From Bretschneidera sinensis (lineage: Eukaryota; Streptophyta; Magnoliopsida; Brassicales; Akaniaceae): 64,000 nt of DNA. The first letter of the stretch is position 1. Each line of letters opens with the position of its first letter. The position numbers and the translations under genes are program-made. The notes beneath the pieces are model-generated. The model was not told where the DNA came from. It ran no database searches and worked only from the letters and a program-made list of their open reading frames with translations. Positions 34,742-48,073 of this stretch are shown piece by piece. The stretch covers positions 129,892,536-129,956,535 of the forward strand of contig CM043699.1 in NCBI GenBank assembly GCA_023935145.1, given 5' to 3'.

Positions 34742-35875
34742 TATCAGAGTTTACTCCGGCACAGTTGCGCACAGTTGTTGGTGCGAGGGAAGCCTTCATA
34801 TATGGTGTAGCCGCTATCTCTATATCATACAATTGATACGTATACATAATTTCCATCATTGTATTGCTGTATTGATAGGAAGAATTTGGTTCCATGTTGA
34901 ATTATTAATTAAGTTGTTCATTAGTATGAAATTGTAGTTCTTGTCATGGTGATTGTTTAACAGTAACATGCTTGAGAACTTAGCTCAACTCCCATAGACT
35001 TGAGAGTTGAGACAGATAAATCTGTGCCTTTTGGTGTCCTCAGTACAATTCAAATTGTTGATTCATATTAGTGTTGCTTTAAAAATCCTTTCATCCTTTC
35101 AATCACAGGTTTGGAGGATCTTCTGGAGAGCAGATGGAGAAAGAGCTGAGGTTGGGCTGTTTTGAGTTCTTATTTCTATCTTATATATTCATCCTTTATA
35201 TATCTAATCATCATAATTTGCATAAATTTTCACCCCGTACCAGGTGACTACGTTTGTTATGAACTTACGGGGTTGGAGCTAAGATCAGTACTCCTGACTT
35301 CACGCTTGCTGCTAAGGCTTGCTTACCGATCATTAATCAAATACTCTCCGATATCAAGAATCAAACTTATCCTCGAGAATGCTTTTTGAACATAGATTTG
35401 CCTACAAATGTTGCTAATCATAAGGCCAGTATCAGACTAGCTAACTAATAGGTTATTATTGCTTAACTAGTGTAGAAGGATGTTAAAAAAAATGTCTACC
35501 TAGATTGGTCAAATTAGGCACAAACATTCTTGCAGAATAGGGGAAAGCACTACTTATAAGGAGGCTTTTTCTGTTACATTAACATGCATTGAAAATCATT
35601 TTTGTATTTTTTTCCTAGTAGTAGGTTATATTTTTTGTAGCAAAATAAACTTATGAGGATTAAGACTATTGATTTCTTCAGGATGGATGTGTATGCATCT
35701 TTGCTTTTTATTGGTGAAACATATCTGAATATACCAGCCCGGATTTGTAATCGTAATTCTGTTTCAGATTACTGTCACTCCACTTGGTGCCCTCACTCTT
35801 GTGGAGATAGGTTCCGAGGCCTACTTTAAAGACTGGCTCTCATATGTGGCTAAACGCGCATCTTCATTAGCCTAA

Positions 35876-37042
35876 CAATGCTGTGAGACCCCTCTGGTGA
35901 GTAAACAGTAAACACTAGCCCGTGCCTTACAAGTTTCCCTTCAGTTGAGGCTTGAGTAGGTGCAATTATTCATGTACTTCTCTATAGATTCTCTTTACAA
36001 AGTTCTTGCTTCAATCTTTGCAAAATATGAGGAATCATTGATACTAATTGCTTATGAGAAATTATAATGGAAGCTGAATGATGTTAATTAATCAACCGCT
36101 GCAGCTTCTTCTACTTAGCAGAAGGGGAATAGAGGATGTCGGCATGCTTTGACGGAAGTCGACTACTAAGCAAATTAGAAAGTGCTTTAGTTTCATCTAC
36201 AAGTGTGTGTTCTGAAATAATCGGAGGCCGATGCCTGTTGGATATCATATATCATAATGTTTTGGGATTTAGTTTTCTTAAATGGAGTATATGAAGCTGA
36301 TTATGCATACATACATCACAATCCAAGCTGGATTTTTTACTTCCTCTATAATGGACTAGATTCAGAAAGTCTAGTAGATACAAACAGCTGCAATTTTTTC
36401 CACCCCTTTGTGTCAATAGTGCATTCCTTGCTTAATAAATCAGAAACTCTTCCTCTCTCCTTTCCCTCGATCCAAACATACCCTAAGGAAACTGGTCTTG
36501 ATTCATTTCAGTAGGGTGTAATTTCTAAAGCCAAATTATGTCATTATTGGGTAGACAAATTTTCTTTTCTTGTGATTCTGTTTTTACCCCTTTATTAATT
36601 TTTTTTATGTGACTAAAAAAATGATTCTTAATTATTAAGCACTTATCCACAAAACCTACCTTTATTGAACACAAGAAAAAATCATGTTGGTTGTCCTATC
36701 CATTCAAAAAATCTCATTAGTCAACTTAAAAAGGATATGAAAAAAAGAAACAAACTGCTACTCTTAACTGCTGAAAACTGACAAAGCAACAATAAGAAGA
36801 CAAATTCAATGAGAACTACCCTTCACCAGTGCTTCTTTAATATATAGATACCTTTTCAAGGATTATACCCAATTAATCCTTCTACAAATTTAAGAAGCAA
36901 AATAGAGAGCAAAAAACTGTTTGATTCAGAGTATAAAACATGATAAATAAATATACATATGTATATATATGTTTTATGTACATGAGCTGAAATCTCTCAT
37001 CTTTTCCTGTGAGCTCTGTAGTCTCTATACATATGAGGACAT
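35876..37042. other. Intergenic A+T-rich sequence
   Basis: No supported gene; this contains the downstream regions of the SurE pseudogene (plus) and of the small gene (minus). Poly(A)-like and AT-rich tracts only. Confidence 0.5.
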
Positions 37043-37923
37043 TCACTGTTTTGATGGCAGGGAAGGTGTATGTGACTCCACTAGTATTGACCATAAGACA
37101 TGCACATCTTCATAGGGGCATGACTTCACATCCTCATACAGAATGTATATCCCTCTTCCTGAGAAAACAGAAATAAAATGTTGGTTAAAAAAACAGTGAT
37201 AAAAGAGCAAAATAAATGCAGCAAGAAGATGTATTTCTTGCGGCTTTTTTGTTGGGCAGAGTAAAAATGCAATGGAAATGAAAATTGGTGCCTGAGAAAG
37301 AAAGTTGATGGATGTGGATCAAACCGGTTAGGAGAGTTTATGAAATGATTTTTGTTTCTCAGTGATAGAAACTAGGTAAACAATCGAGAAATTTATGAAA
37401 AGAAGTTGAAAAAAATAGTTTTTAAAAAACCGAAACAATTTTTAGCTCTATTATTGTTTTACTAAAAAACCGTTTGGTAAACCATAATTGGCTGCACAAT
37501 TTGAGTTTCAATTTGAAGTTTATCTTGCAACTATACAAAGAATAAAGAAATGGCAGAGCCAGAACTTGCATTGATGATCAAACTTTAAGGGAAAAAAACA
37601 GGGAATTCATTCCAGACTGTTAAATGAATAAGAATTCAAGAAGTGGTGCATTAGTAGGAATGGATGCTCTGGATTTAGTTCAAAACCAGATAAAGAACAA
37701 AGAAAAGAGAAGGGACACAAAACCCTTATATGTTTTTAAGCAGAAAGCTTGAAATTAAGCAAGCAAAAATGGAATGACAAGGAAACTAACATGAAACAGA
37801 TGAAAAAAAAACAATGAAAATGCAGTTAAGAGAGTGAGGAGGGTACATACTCTTCTTTTGAGCAGAGTTTAAACGGAACCACACCTTCCTCAATGGAGAG
37901 ACGAGGGATTGCAGCCACCCCAT
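37043..37923 (-). CDS. Two-exon gene for a 62-residue conserved plant protein of unknown function
   Basis: Exon 1 (37851-37923) starts MGWLQSLVSPLRKVWFRLNS and ends after AQKK with one base of the next codon. The donor is GTATGT. Exon 2 (37043-37158) follows a ttttctcag acceptor and encodes RGIYILYEDVKSCPYEDVHV followed by a Trp-containing hydrophobic stretch and SLPSKQ. The two exons total 189 nt, exactly 62 codons plus TGA, in frame across a 692-bp intron. I recall similar uncharacterised short proteins in other eudicots with the same ends and the same YEDVKSCP core, but no function. The N-terminal third is basic and amphipathic. No signal peptide is evident. The first in-frame ATG that gives this protein was chosen as start; a more 5' ATG (37949) is in another frame and stops early. 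Confidence 0.75.
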
Positions 37924-40900
37924 TTGGAAAAAGTGGGGGAGTGGCTCATCCAGGTGAATGAATTGGATTTAATTTCAAAATAAGAGAGACAGAAAAACTG
38001 TAGGTTTGCTTAGACAAGGGTGAATCAATTTAATGTCACAATCTTTCTTTATTTATTTTGGGTGCACAAGGCATTTTACATTCCCTTGGAAACCAATCAT
38101 GAAAATCACATTTTGCTCTTTGGTGCCATGTCTTTGTCACAAACCCAATTTTCCCTTCTGGTAGAAGAAGCCACCTCACCAATCATCTGTGCATTTCACA
38201 CTTCCACAAAAGGGTGTTCTTATTTTGTAATATCCCATATAAAAAATTTCTTTCAATAAACTTCCCTTCTGCCTCAAGCGACATTTGGTTTCTTTTACAC
38301 TATTGTTTATGCAGTAACATTTGGAGGTAAGACACACACTGTCATGAGGTCTCTTCTTATCTTTTTTCCATTTTGGGCCACCTCTTGTGCTTTTGAAGTA
38401 AACAATGACTTAAAACAAAGAGTCTCCTATAAGGGTCTTTCTTCCATAAGCCACCTGTCTTGTAGCCTGTAGGGTGCCTTAAAAGTGTCAAGGTGGCATA
38501 GCTTGCTGACTCAGAAATTTGGTCTCATGATTGAAAGATTATAAAAAGTTTAATCACCTCAGCAAGGATTTGGATATAAAAATTGAAGCATTTTGTAGTA
38601 ATTGATAAATTGGAAAGTAAACCATTTCATTTTCAGATCATACAGAATTGGAGCTTTTTAATTGAACAGTTCTTCTTACTTGAAAGGTAAATAATAATTT
38701 ACCCTAAAAATCCATCAACAGATGTTTTGCCACAAACCTTGGCCTTGGGCAACGTTAATAGAGGTTGGCCCATTATTATTTAGCTTGCTCCAGCCCAACG
38801 AACTAGATATAAGTTGCGAGCCTAGTTCAAGCATACTTTTTATAACTTAACTTCAACTTATTTCAAACTTGAAATCGTATTTAGATATTTTAAACTCGGC
38901 TCAACACTCTAACTATCCTCGCATTACATATAGCATGAATTACATAAAAATTCTATAATGGTATGGAAGGTTTAAGCTGTTTTATCGGCTTAGGTTTTCC
39001 TAAAGTTTCAAATAATCTTATTAATGTTGCGTTTGGATCCTAAAAAAATTTAAAAAAAAGAAAAGAAAATATTTGTATTTATTTTAAGATGTCATATAAT
39101 GAAAAGTTAGCAAAAAATAAAAATAAGTGAATAAACGAGTTTCAAATAGACCATCTTGTCCATACATACATATATATATCTGAAGTTACCTAGGGAAAAT
39201 AAACAAGTACAAACAGTATGCTACACTACAAAGCCATCATATTTACCAAATGGAAAGAAAGAAAAAAAAAACAGATTCAATTTCAGTAATCAATGAGTGG
39301 ATTGAATTTGAGTTGAGAGTGGTGAGTACAAAGTGTACCAAGAGGCATCTGAAATTTCATCCTAATAACTGGGTAATAACAAGTCCAGAGGGTTTATACA
39401 TTGATCCCAAAGAAAACAAAAGTGCACCTGCCCTAAATTGAACTTGGATCCTAATCAATCTAAAAAATAAATATGTGCGTCACTCCAAACTACAAGAAAT
39501 CCTTTAAAGCCCAAAAGTTCTTCTGTAAGCCTATAACTGCAAAAACTTTACTAGGTCCAGATATGTCCCTGCTCCCAAATTGACTATCTACTTTTTTTTT
39601 TTTTTTTTTTTTGAAAAAAAAAAGAAATTTCATTTACAGATTAATTCATATGTACATCCCAATTTAATTTTTTTGAGATAAAGATCCTGAATTTTTTATG
39701 TAATAATAAATGATTTCATTTATTAAGTTTAATAGTATGCACATCTTTTATATACTTTTAGAGTAGTAATATGAAGACCTGAAATTTTAAAAAAGAAAAA
39801 AGAAGTATATACCGCATACAAAGCTAGGGAAAGTCCCTCCTCCATCAGCCTTCACAAACGATGTTTAATTCATTGTTTGCCCACCCGACAATCGCATGAA
39901 TACTTTAGCCCAAACCGCACCCAATGCGTGTGGGACAGCTATCTGTCTCCGCCTTCTATCATGCGGTCATTCTTTTTAAAAAAATTAAGATATTTTATAT
40001 ATAAACTTATACATATGCATAATATTATTAAAAAAAAAATCATGTTGTTTTTTAACAACAAACTTGCAATCCAAAAATTTAGAGAAATAATTCGACCTAA
40101 TATTTTTATAAATATGATAACTTATTAAAAGTAAAATCGATATTTCATAAAAATAAAGTAAAATCGATATTTCATAAAAACAAATTTTACTTTCATATTT
40201 CTAATCCAATATCCATTCAAAAATAGATTTTACTTTTACATTTGTTTCATCACTCTCATTTAAGAAGAAAAAAAAAACTGCACGGATTAAATTTCCAATT
40301 GATAGATCGATTTTTGACATCCCTATACAAAACTATCTTTTTGTGCAGGATGATATCTGTAATATTCTCTTCCTTTTTCTTTTGTTGCTAGAATATCTGC
40401 CATATTCTTCTTTTACGTACATTTTAGTCGCAATTTATATTAATTTCATACAGAGTCCATGTTAGTAGTAGTTGTTTTACCTTTTTAATTAAATCCGAAT
40501 AATTAATTAGTTCCATCTTGAATCGAATATCAAATCGGTCCGATTATGATAAGATGCTTTTGGATTGTACTTTCTCTTTCCATTTTTTTATTGTCGTTTT
40601 TTCTTTTTCTTTCTTTCGTATATATGATCAACTCCCTGTTTCTTCAAACCACAAATGCAGAGGTCCAAAAGAGGGAAGGGTATGATTAGCAAGGAGAAAT
40701 TTTCTCGAAGGCGGGACCATTGTACAGTCACAAAGGCATGGGTCCTATATATGCACCATGTGAGAAATCATTAGGTTGTGGCCCCTGTCAACATATATAC
40801 CCACAAAACACATATGATAGAAAAGCTATGTGTATCTATCTATCCATCTTTCTTTGTAACGGTTCCAAGAAGTTAAAAAGCTAGTCCTTTCAGCTGAGTG

Positions 40901-43900
40901 ATTAGGTCACCAAAGTCCTAGCCAAAATGATCTTCTCCATTGGTCCCTTGACTCCTCAACTTTACTTTTTCACAACGTTAACAAAACAAGTACTCCACTT
41001 TTTCTTGTTTATGAAAGTAAAATATAAGGCAAATTACAAAATTTAAGTTTTGATTAGAGTTAGATTTTCCTGGAGGATCAATAATACCTCAATTGATAAG
41101 TGTCATGTTAATATTACAAAGTAATAGAGCATTCATGGACCCAACACTTTTTTATTTGTACGCAAACAAAATTAGCTTCCATTATATTTATGAAAATATG
41201 AAATTAAATTTATTAATTTCTTTAAGTAATTAGTTAGATTTTTTTTAACACATATTGGAACCATAAGGGTAGCTAGCTAGGGAAAGGAAGGGAAAAAAGG
41301 ATTTAAATGCAAAGGGTATGTAGACCTCATGAAAGTAATTAATTGCACTCCTTATTTATAATTTTAATAATTATTATATGTTTCATGTGAATTCCATTGA
41401 AACTAAATCCACATGTAGTGTTCGAAAAAATTCTTTTTTGTATTAGGTGTAAAACGATATTTTTTGTATTAGGTCTAAAAAATTACCATTAAAGTTTTCA
41501 ACCGATACAAAATCTTATTTCGCACATGATACAACAAAGAATCTCTCGTAAAGCTTGTTGAGTTAATTTTACAATCTAATTAACTAACGTATTTTTCCCT
41601 TCCATGTAGAATAAGAGAAATTCTTGACGGCACTATGTGCAAATTTCTTGGTTGAAAACATTATTGGTAATTATTAGTAACTTTATTAATAATGTTTATA
41701 TACACTCAATTAATATTATTAATAAAATTATCAATAATATAAATCTTTTTATTTATATTCTTAGCAATCAAAAAATTTTCAATAGAATAAGCTGTCCTAT
41801 TCGCGCCATGCAACACATTTTCAAATAGTTAAATCTGTGCGTGCCCAATACAAAGGGTAAATTGTTTTTATCTCCGCAAACGTCTACTTTGGCCTAGTTT
41901 CACACAGACCACCTAATCAGTGTTTTTTTTCTTTTCAAAATCATCACAACGGACAAAGAGGCCTTACGTATCCAAATCAATTTGGCTACTTGCTACTTTC
42001 ATCTACTACTACCTTTTCCCCTTTAAAATTACTGTTCTTAATCTAGAGAAAGAGAAAGAAAGAAAGAGAGAGAGAGAGAATACAAGCCAGAAAGGAAAAG
42101 CAATAAATATTTTGAATTTAAAAGGCAATGATTAAGCCTTGCATGATAAAAATGTCACTATAGTACTACTAATTGTGTATGTTTGTGGGGTGTGAAGAGC
42201 ACCACATTGAGGGAGGGAGATCAGTTATGTTTCAAATTTTGAAATCACAAAGGGTTTACGGGTAGGTGAAATAAGCTTACTTTAGTACACTTAGGTCCAC
42301 GTGGTAGGGTGTGCATAAGGCAAATAAAATCATATCCTAAAGTCAATTAGTTGGCAAATATAGTATTTATCAATTTTGTTTTAATAATCCTTCTAGTAAT
42401 ATGTTTACTTTGATTTAGAGAGAGAAAAAAAAAAAAAAAAAAGAATCTCTCGCATATTTGAATGAGAACAAATGAAACAAATATTTCACTAAATACCAAC
42501 TTTATAGTATTATTTAAATTAGAACGATAAAGCTTACACTCCTGCTTTGGGAACCCCAACTTACCAGCCTAAACTACGCTTTGGCTATCTCTAATCGTAT
42601 TTTTTCATTTTTTTTATTTAACATTTTCTACTTAAGAGTAAGACGACTATTCGCTTTTACTTTTGGAGTTGTAACCTCACGCGCTATTCAGCGTTTGATT
42701 TAAAAAACCCTAATAAATTATTTGAGCATAACTGAGCATGTCAGGTACGATCATTACTAGACTAATTCACAATAATTCATTTTGCGCAGATTTTTCAGTA
42801 CCCAGTTGTTACTCCAGTAAAAAAAAAAAACAATCCACTTGTGCTAGAGAAATTGTTTGTCACGCCTCCTTATTGAGCGTGGGCTATGACCTATGATACA
42901 ATGCGGTATAGTGTGATTTTTAGGCCTCCTCGTTTTGACCTCGGGGTTTTCATCCAGTACTATTTTGTTCAATAAAATAAAGAACATAGGTAGCAGCAAG
43001 GAGGATTTCTCGTTAAAATACTTGACACGTGGAGAATGTCCGGGGTATATCAGTCTTTTTTTCCAAGTGTGGGAATAGGTCCCCGCCGTAACAACAACGG
43101 ACTTGGACTGTTTAATTTTTTTCAAAAATAATGGAGACAGTATCAACGATTTGACTTATGGAACTATGTGATTTTTATGTTTTGTGTCTGCTTATTATTC
43201 ATAAACATCACAAGTATCAAGCATTGATTGATCCTTGTTTCGTTAATACCAATTAGAGTCTTTAAATTGTTTTTGCAATGACTCAACTTATAAATGGTAA
43301 TTTTTTTTTTTATATATGTAAAACTTAAAAATCTCAAAAGTAATGGTAATTAATTAATATTTTTATGTAATGAATTTCATAATAATTAAATTATTTATAC
43401 GAAAACCTGTTTGATTTTCGCAAGAATAAAATATAAAATACTCTAACATTAAATTTTAGGGGATTGATGAATATAAAAATATTTTTTTGTCAATTATTAT
43501 TCAAGTTTTTCAACCTAATAATTAGGGGATTGATATCACAAACTTGGATCAGTGAAAGTTATCATGGTATCGAAAAAATCAATTAATAATTACAAGAAAC
43601 TTGAGTAATAATTTTGATATTTTATTTTTTAAATTTTTTCATAATTATTAATAAAAAATTTTAATTTCGTGACAAGTCTCATATAATCGATTCTATGAAA
43701 TCGATACTATTTATGATTGGACAAAATTTTATTTTTTTGATATAATTATTATTAAATTTTTTTATAATTATTAATAAATTTTACTGATTTTCCATGAAAT
43801 CGATACTCTTTGTTACCGGACTAAAGAGACTAGATGAATACAAAATGACACCGCCCATATGATCTAACCGCTCATTCGTCTAAGAGGAAAGAGAGAGAGA

Positions 43901-44552
43901 GAGTGAAATTGAATTGAATAGGTAAAAACACCCACAACAAAATGTGATTTTCATGGCACGAATGGAAAAAGTACAGTATCTAATATACCAAATTCTCGGG
44001 GTGAAACTAACTAAAATCCATAAAAAGTACACTAAAACATTATTTACCATTAACTGACAAGGACTGGTTGTCCCAAAAATATCGGGTCACGGGTTCTAGC
44101 CCTTTTGGCCCTATCATCATATTTATCGTCACAATACATTGGTTTTTGCTCTACTTATATCTTATAATTAATTAGAAATTAATTATTTCCTTGCATATAT
44201 ATATTACCTAAATGAGGAAATGGTAAATTAATGTAAATGGAAGCTAGTCCTTTGTAAATTAAAGTTTATAAATGAGTCTGTTAAAAAGGAAAAAAAAAAA
44301 AAAAGGAGCAAAAGAAGAGAAAGTAGTAATAATGAGATTGTAACGGGTGGTGTGCTATGTGGGGTTTAATACGCCGACGTTTTCCGTTTGGAATCGCTAT
44401 CAAAGATTCAAAGGCCATCATGACTAATATTAATTATTCCTAGTCCTACGTGGCTACATTGGCATTGACTAAAACCCACTGTTGACGTTGAACCTTCTTT
44501 CTTTAAATATGTCTCGTCAGCTGGATAACGCCGTTATAAGCCGTCAGTTTGC
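37924..44552. other. Long A+T-rich intergenic region
   Basis: About 6.6 kb without a supported gene. Visible items: T/A homopolymer runs (for example 39590-39625), a GA-rich microsatellite at 42047-42080, and A+T-rich inverted-repeat-like DNA at 43480-43810 (tcaattattattcaagt and its partner acttgagtaataattttga). Frames such as 42844-43146 (minus) have no recognisable motif. The last ~1 kb is the upstream region of the SEC14-like gene. Confidence 0.5.
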
Positions 44553-44558
44553 TATATA
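44553..44558 (+). promoter_or_regulatory. TATA box of the SEC14-like gene
   Basis: TATATA within gctatatagag, 240 bp before the start codon. A transcript starting ~30 bp later would have a 5' UTR of about 210 nt. Confidence 0.45.
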
Positions 44559-44648
44559 GAGCTACCTTTAACTCTTAAGCCCTCACTCTCTTTATTCAAC
44601 GTTTCCAGTTTTCAAATACTGCCCTCTTCCCTCTCACTCTCTGTCCAT

Positions 44649-44685
<37 letters not shown>

Positions 44686-44686
44686 C
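44649..44686 (+). repeat. (CT)n(AT)n microsatellite in the 5' UTR
   Basis: A CT run passing directly into an AT run, between the presumed transcription start and the start codon of the SEC14-like gene. Confidence 0.85.
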
Positions 44687-44794
44687 TGTTCAAGTTTTTA
44701 ATGGTTGCGTGAAGAAGAAGTTTGGTATATTTGTTGTTGCAGCAGTTGTTGTTTTCTGATCTTCAGATCAAAGTTAAGTTTGTTCCTCCTCGAA

Positions 44795-47700
44795 ATGGGC
44801 AAGAAAGATCAGAAAGTAGACGAGAGAGTTGAAGCTGTTCTTCATCTTCTTAGGAAACAGGCTTCACTCACAGTAAAGCAGGTGAGTTTTCACTGATGAT
44901 TTTTTTTTCAGTTCATATCCTCCTCTGCCACAGTTTCTTGCTATCTATGTGCCTCTTGTTTTTTTTTGGTTTAATTTTCACAACAATATATTATACTCTC
45001 TTTTGGCGTACATCGTGCTTCTACTGTTAGTGGGTTTGTTCTTATATATATATATATATTGAGTGTTCTTATATATATATATTGAGCTGAAAAGTTTTTA
45101 TCTTGAGGTGAAAATTAGCTAATTGTTTTCTTGTACTTGGTTTTCTCATTGTTTCTAGGCTACATAAGCCTTTTTAGACTGAAATGTGACTATTGTTTTT
45201 TTTTTTTTGCTAACAGGAGAAGTTCTGCAATAGTTCTTGTGTAGAGAGGTTTTTGAGGGCAAAAGGTGATAGTGTGAAGAAGGCTGCTAAGCAGTTAAGG
45301 GCTTGCCTTTCTTGGAGAGAGAGTATAGGCACTGGTACGTACGTATTTATTCTTGTTTCTTTAAGGGCCTTTTTATTTCTTTTGCTCGATCTCTAGCTGA
45401 TTTGTTGTTACTTTATGCTCTTTTATATGCATCTGCGTTTCCTTTTAGTTTCGTTATACTCGGGGTTTTTTGCTTTATGAGTTTCCCTATATTTGAATTG
45501 AACGTTAAAGTAGATATACCCAGTAATCATTAAACCCCACTAACTCAAAATTTTAAAAATTAAATTTGTTTTTGCCTTTATATTTTTCTTTTAATTATCA
45601 ATTTCTAACTGTCTTCTCCTTCGTCTTCTTTAACACAGAAACCTTGATAGCAGATGAGTTCTCAGCTGAGCTCGCTGAAGGAGTTGCTTACGTGGCTGGT
45701 CACGATGAAGAATCTAGACCTGTTTTGGTAATTTCGGCTCTCTATTTTTGATACAGCAGTATACCTTTTTATATTTTCCTTATGAGAAAAAATTAGCTGA
45801 AGAAAATTGTTTTAATTTGTTACAGGTTTTTCGTATTAAGCAAGATTACCAGAAGTTTCATTCACAAAAACTGTGAGTAGCCAGAAGTTTAATGGGAGAA
45901 TAAAATTATTCATAGCTTGTACTATAATTATAAAGATTAATTCTCTTTTATAATTTTCTGTTTTTTTTTTATAAGGTTTATTCGTTTGCTGGTATTCACA
46001 TTGGAGGTGGCGATAGGAACCATGCCAAAAAACGTTGAGCAATTTGTCATCCTCTTCGACGGAAGTAAGTTTACTTCAAAATGACTTTACTACCCTCTTA
46101 AATCAAATATAAGAAGTACAAAACTTGTAAACTGGAGTGTAGTTTTTGGTAATTTGAAGTTCTGTATTGCACGCTACTAAAGCAGGATATGGTAATAAAT
46201 GAGAAACCAGACGCGCAGCTATGTCGGAGGCCTGGCAGGCTCTGAGATATCCCCAGACAATGTCTGGAGTGCCCTTTAAGTGTCACGGTCATTGGTCCAG
46301 GGGATTAGGGGTATTATCGGGAATTGGAGTTAGAGATATTGTACAGTGCTCTCCTAGAATTGGTCAATTTAACAATGACACTGAGCCTTCCTTAAAAAAA
46401 AAAAATGATCCTCACCAGAAGTAGCCAGGATTCTCCTTTTTCCATTTTTACAGTTCCAATAAATAAAATTATTAAGTATAATTCACCAATTATCCTCTGC
46501 AATTCTCAGGCTTTAACCTCTTTAATCGAGATTAATAAAAGTCATTAATTTGAATTAGTATTAACAAAAGTTGGGTTACCACAAACACAGGCTTTTTCAG
46601 ATCAGCATCGGCTTTTATGAATTTATTGATGGCAACACTGAAAATTGTGGCTGAGTACTATCCCTGCCGGCTTTACAAGGCATTTGTCATCGACCCACCG
46701 TCGCTATTCTCTTATTTATGGAAGGTGATTTCAAAATTTCTGCTCTATGCTCTGTACAAAAGTTATATGTAGTCATACTTTTGAAGCTGGTGATGTGAAG
46801 TAATTGTTACTGTTGACCAACCTGTGCAGCTGTTTCTTATGTTACAGTTTTACATTTTAACTTTTTAAGTTGGAGTCATGAAGCTTAAGTCAAATATTGT
46901 ACACTCGTTTTCTTTTGGTGGGACCTTAATTTGTTCATTATCTCATTGCATGGTTCAAAAATCATTTGACAATCAGCACCAACTTTAAACGTTTAAAACC
47001 AAAGTGAGAGTCTGGCTGTAAACATTACCTAATCCTACAAAAGACTTTCTTTTTTCGTTTTGTCTTCTTTTATTTTGTCGAGATGTTGGGGGAGTTGGTT
47101 GAAGTCTAACTAGAAATGTTAGGTCCAACCAAGTCCTGTTCATATCCAACTCAATAGTTTAAAGTCACATGGTGGGTATTTAAGTTTGTAATTGTGTGGG
47201 GTTATGATTGCAGGGGGTTCGTCCATTCGTTGAGCTATCAACTGCCACCATGGTGGTATCATCACTAGACTTTGAAGAATCACTAGACTTCAATGACTTC
47301 TCATCTTACCCACGAGCTGCATCCCTCCGATTTGACTCCTCGTCAATAAAATCAACGGCCAAGATCGGCTCATGCTCTTCCTCCAGATTTTCCTTCACCG
47401 TGTCCCACAACTTTGACTCACTCAAGCCATGGTACCTCACCATGACTGACACGTCAGCATTGAAAGTAGGACCCACGAGCCCCTACCCTCTGGGCCCAGC
47501 TCTCATCTCCCCTCTCAACGCCAGGTCCCTCTCTTTCGCATCACCGGCAGCCAGGACGCCACGTGGAAGCATCAACGGTGGGATCTATGGGAGGCACACG
47601 AGGAAGAGCCTCTTCCCATCCACCCCATTGCCAGAGAAGACAACAGGCAGTGACTCTATCAAGATCACCCACCCGCGGACCCCACGTCCCTCGTTCCTTC

Positions 47701-47912
47701 AATCACCGGCCATGTTTTTCCGCAGGGAGAGCCACGTCAGCAGCAAGACCGAGAAGTGCCGGGAATCGTTCCTACCGTTTTTGAAATTCTACAGAAGGCC
47801 GTACGATGAGATGATTTACAGATCAAAGATGAGGCCCCCACTTGGTGGCCTCATATCCATCGTCTCTCCCCATCTTAAGCGCCGCCACGTGTCAGTATCA
47901 CAACGGTTCTAA
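44795..47912 (+). CDS. SEC14-like / CRAL-TRIO domain lipid-transfer protein (7 exons, 420 aa)
   Basis: Exons: 44795-44881, 45217-45334, 45639-45727, 45826-45872, 45976-46064, 46591-46724 and 47214-47912. All have GT-AG junctions in compatible phase and total 1,263 nt, i.e. 420 codons plus TAA. The start [20 protein letters not shown] leads into a CRAL-TRIO N-terminal helical region (about residues 10-65, with [19 protein letters not shown]). The CRAL-TRIO lipid-binding fold follows (about 75-230, with [67 protein letters not shown]). The last ~190 residues are Ser/Pro/Arg-rich and end in a basic tail ([14 protein letters not shown]). Proteins of this family bind phosphatidylinositol or other lipids and act at membranes; the ligand is not predictable here. 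It is the only long host gene in the window without a lesion. Its last 296 bp of coding plus 3' flank are repeated at 63545-64000. Confidence 0.85.
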
Positions 47913-48073
47913 ACTCTGAAAAAGCGCAAAAAAGAGAGTACATAGGACTACTTCTATTACATTAACTATATGTTTGTGTGTCAATGACACTTCTACTAAT
48001 AATTGATTAATTATTTGTCGGCCCATTAATGTTTTTGGTTAATTTAAATTAATTATGCTATGCCTAGCTCTTG
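47617..48073 (+). repeat. Left copy of a near-identical ~456-bp repeat (SEC14-like gene 3' end)
   Basis: This covers the C-terminal coding part and 3' flank of the SEC14-like gene. The right copy at 63545-64000 differs by five substitutions and one 1-bp indel, and is cut by the window end. Both are in the same orientation. Confidence 0.9.

Larger units (their letters stand above)
31585..35875 (+). pseudogene. SurE-like pseudogene, exons 2-5 and two later exons
   Basis: Exon 2 (31585-31679) reads ENSAAGHGITWQHPLPVKPV and has a TAA at 31667. Exon 3 (32045-32109) reads TPADCTSLGISKKLSS. Exon 4 is 32476-32519 (CGINKCGNCGYYM). Exon 5 (34748-34835) starts VYSGTVA, then a 10-bp duplication (cacagttgcg/cacagttgtt) shifts the frame before GAREAFIYGVAAISISY, and its donor appears to be changed from GTACGT to ATACGT. 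The next exon (35271-35424) reads [17 protein letters not shown] and [14 protein letters not shown], but its acceptor appears to be GG. The last exon (35768-35875) reads ITVTPLGALTLVEI and ends in TAA. The exon normally between the last two (after NHK) is not found. Several lesions and the intron-1 retroelements rule out a functional enzyme. Confidence 0.85.

Noticed and set aside
42844..43146. 100-codon minus-strand frame
   Set aside because: No motif, no splice context, lies in non-coding A+T-rich sequence.
46190..46410. Possible retroposon with poly(A) in intron 5 of the SEC14-like gene
   Set aside because: Ends in an A-run but I found no clear target duplication or Pol III boxes; could be plain intron sequence.
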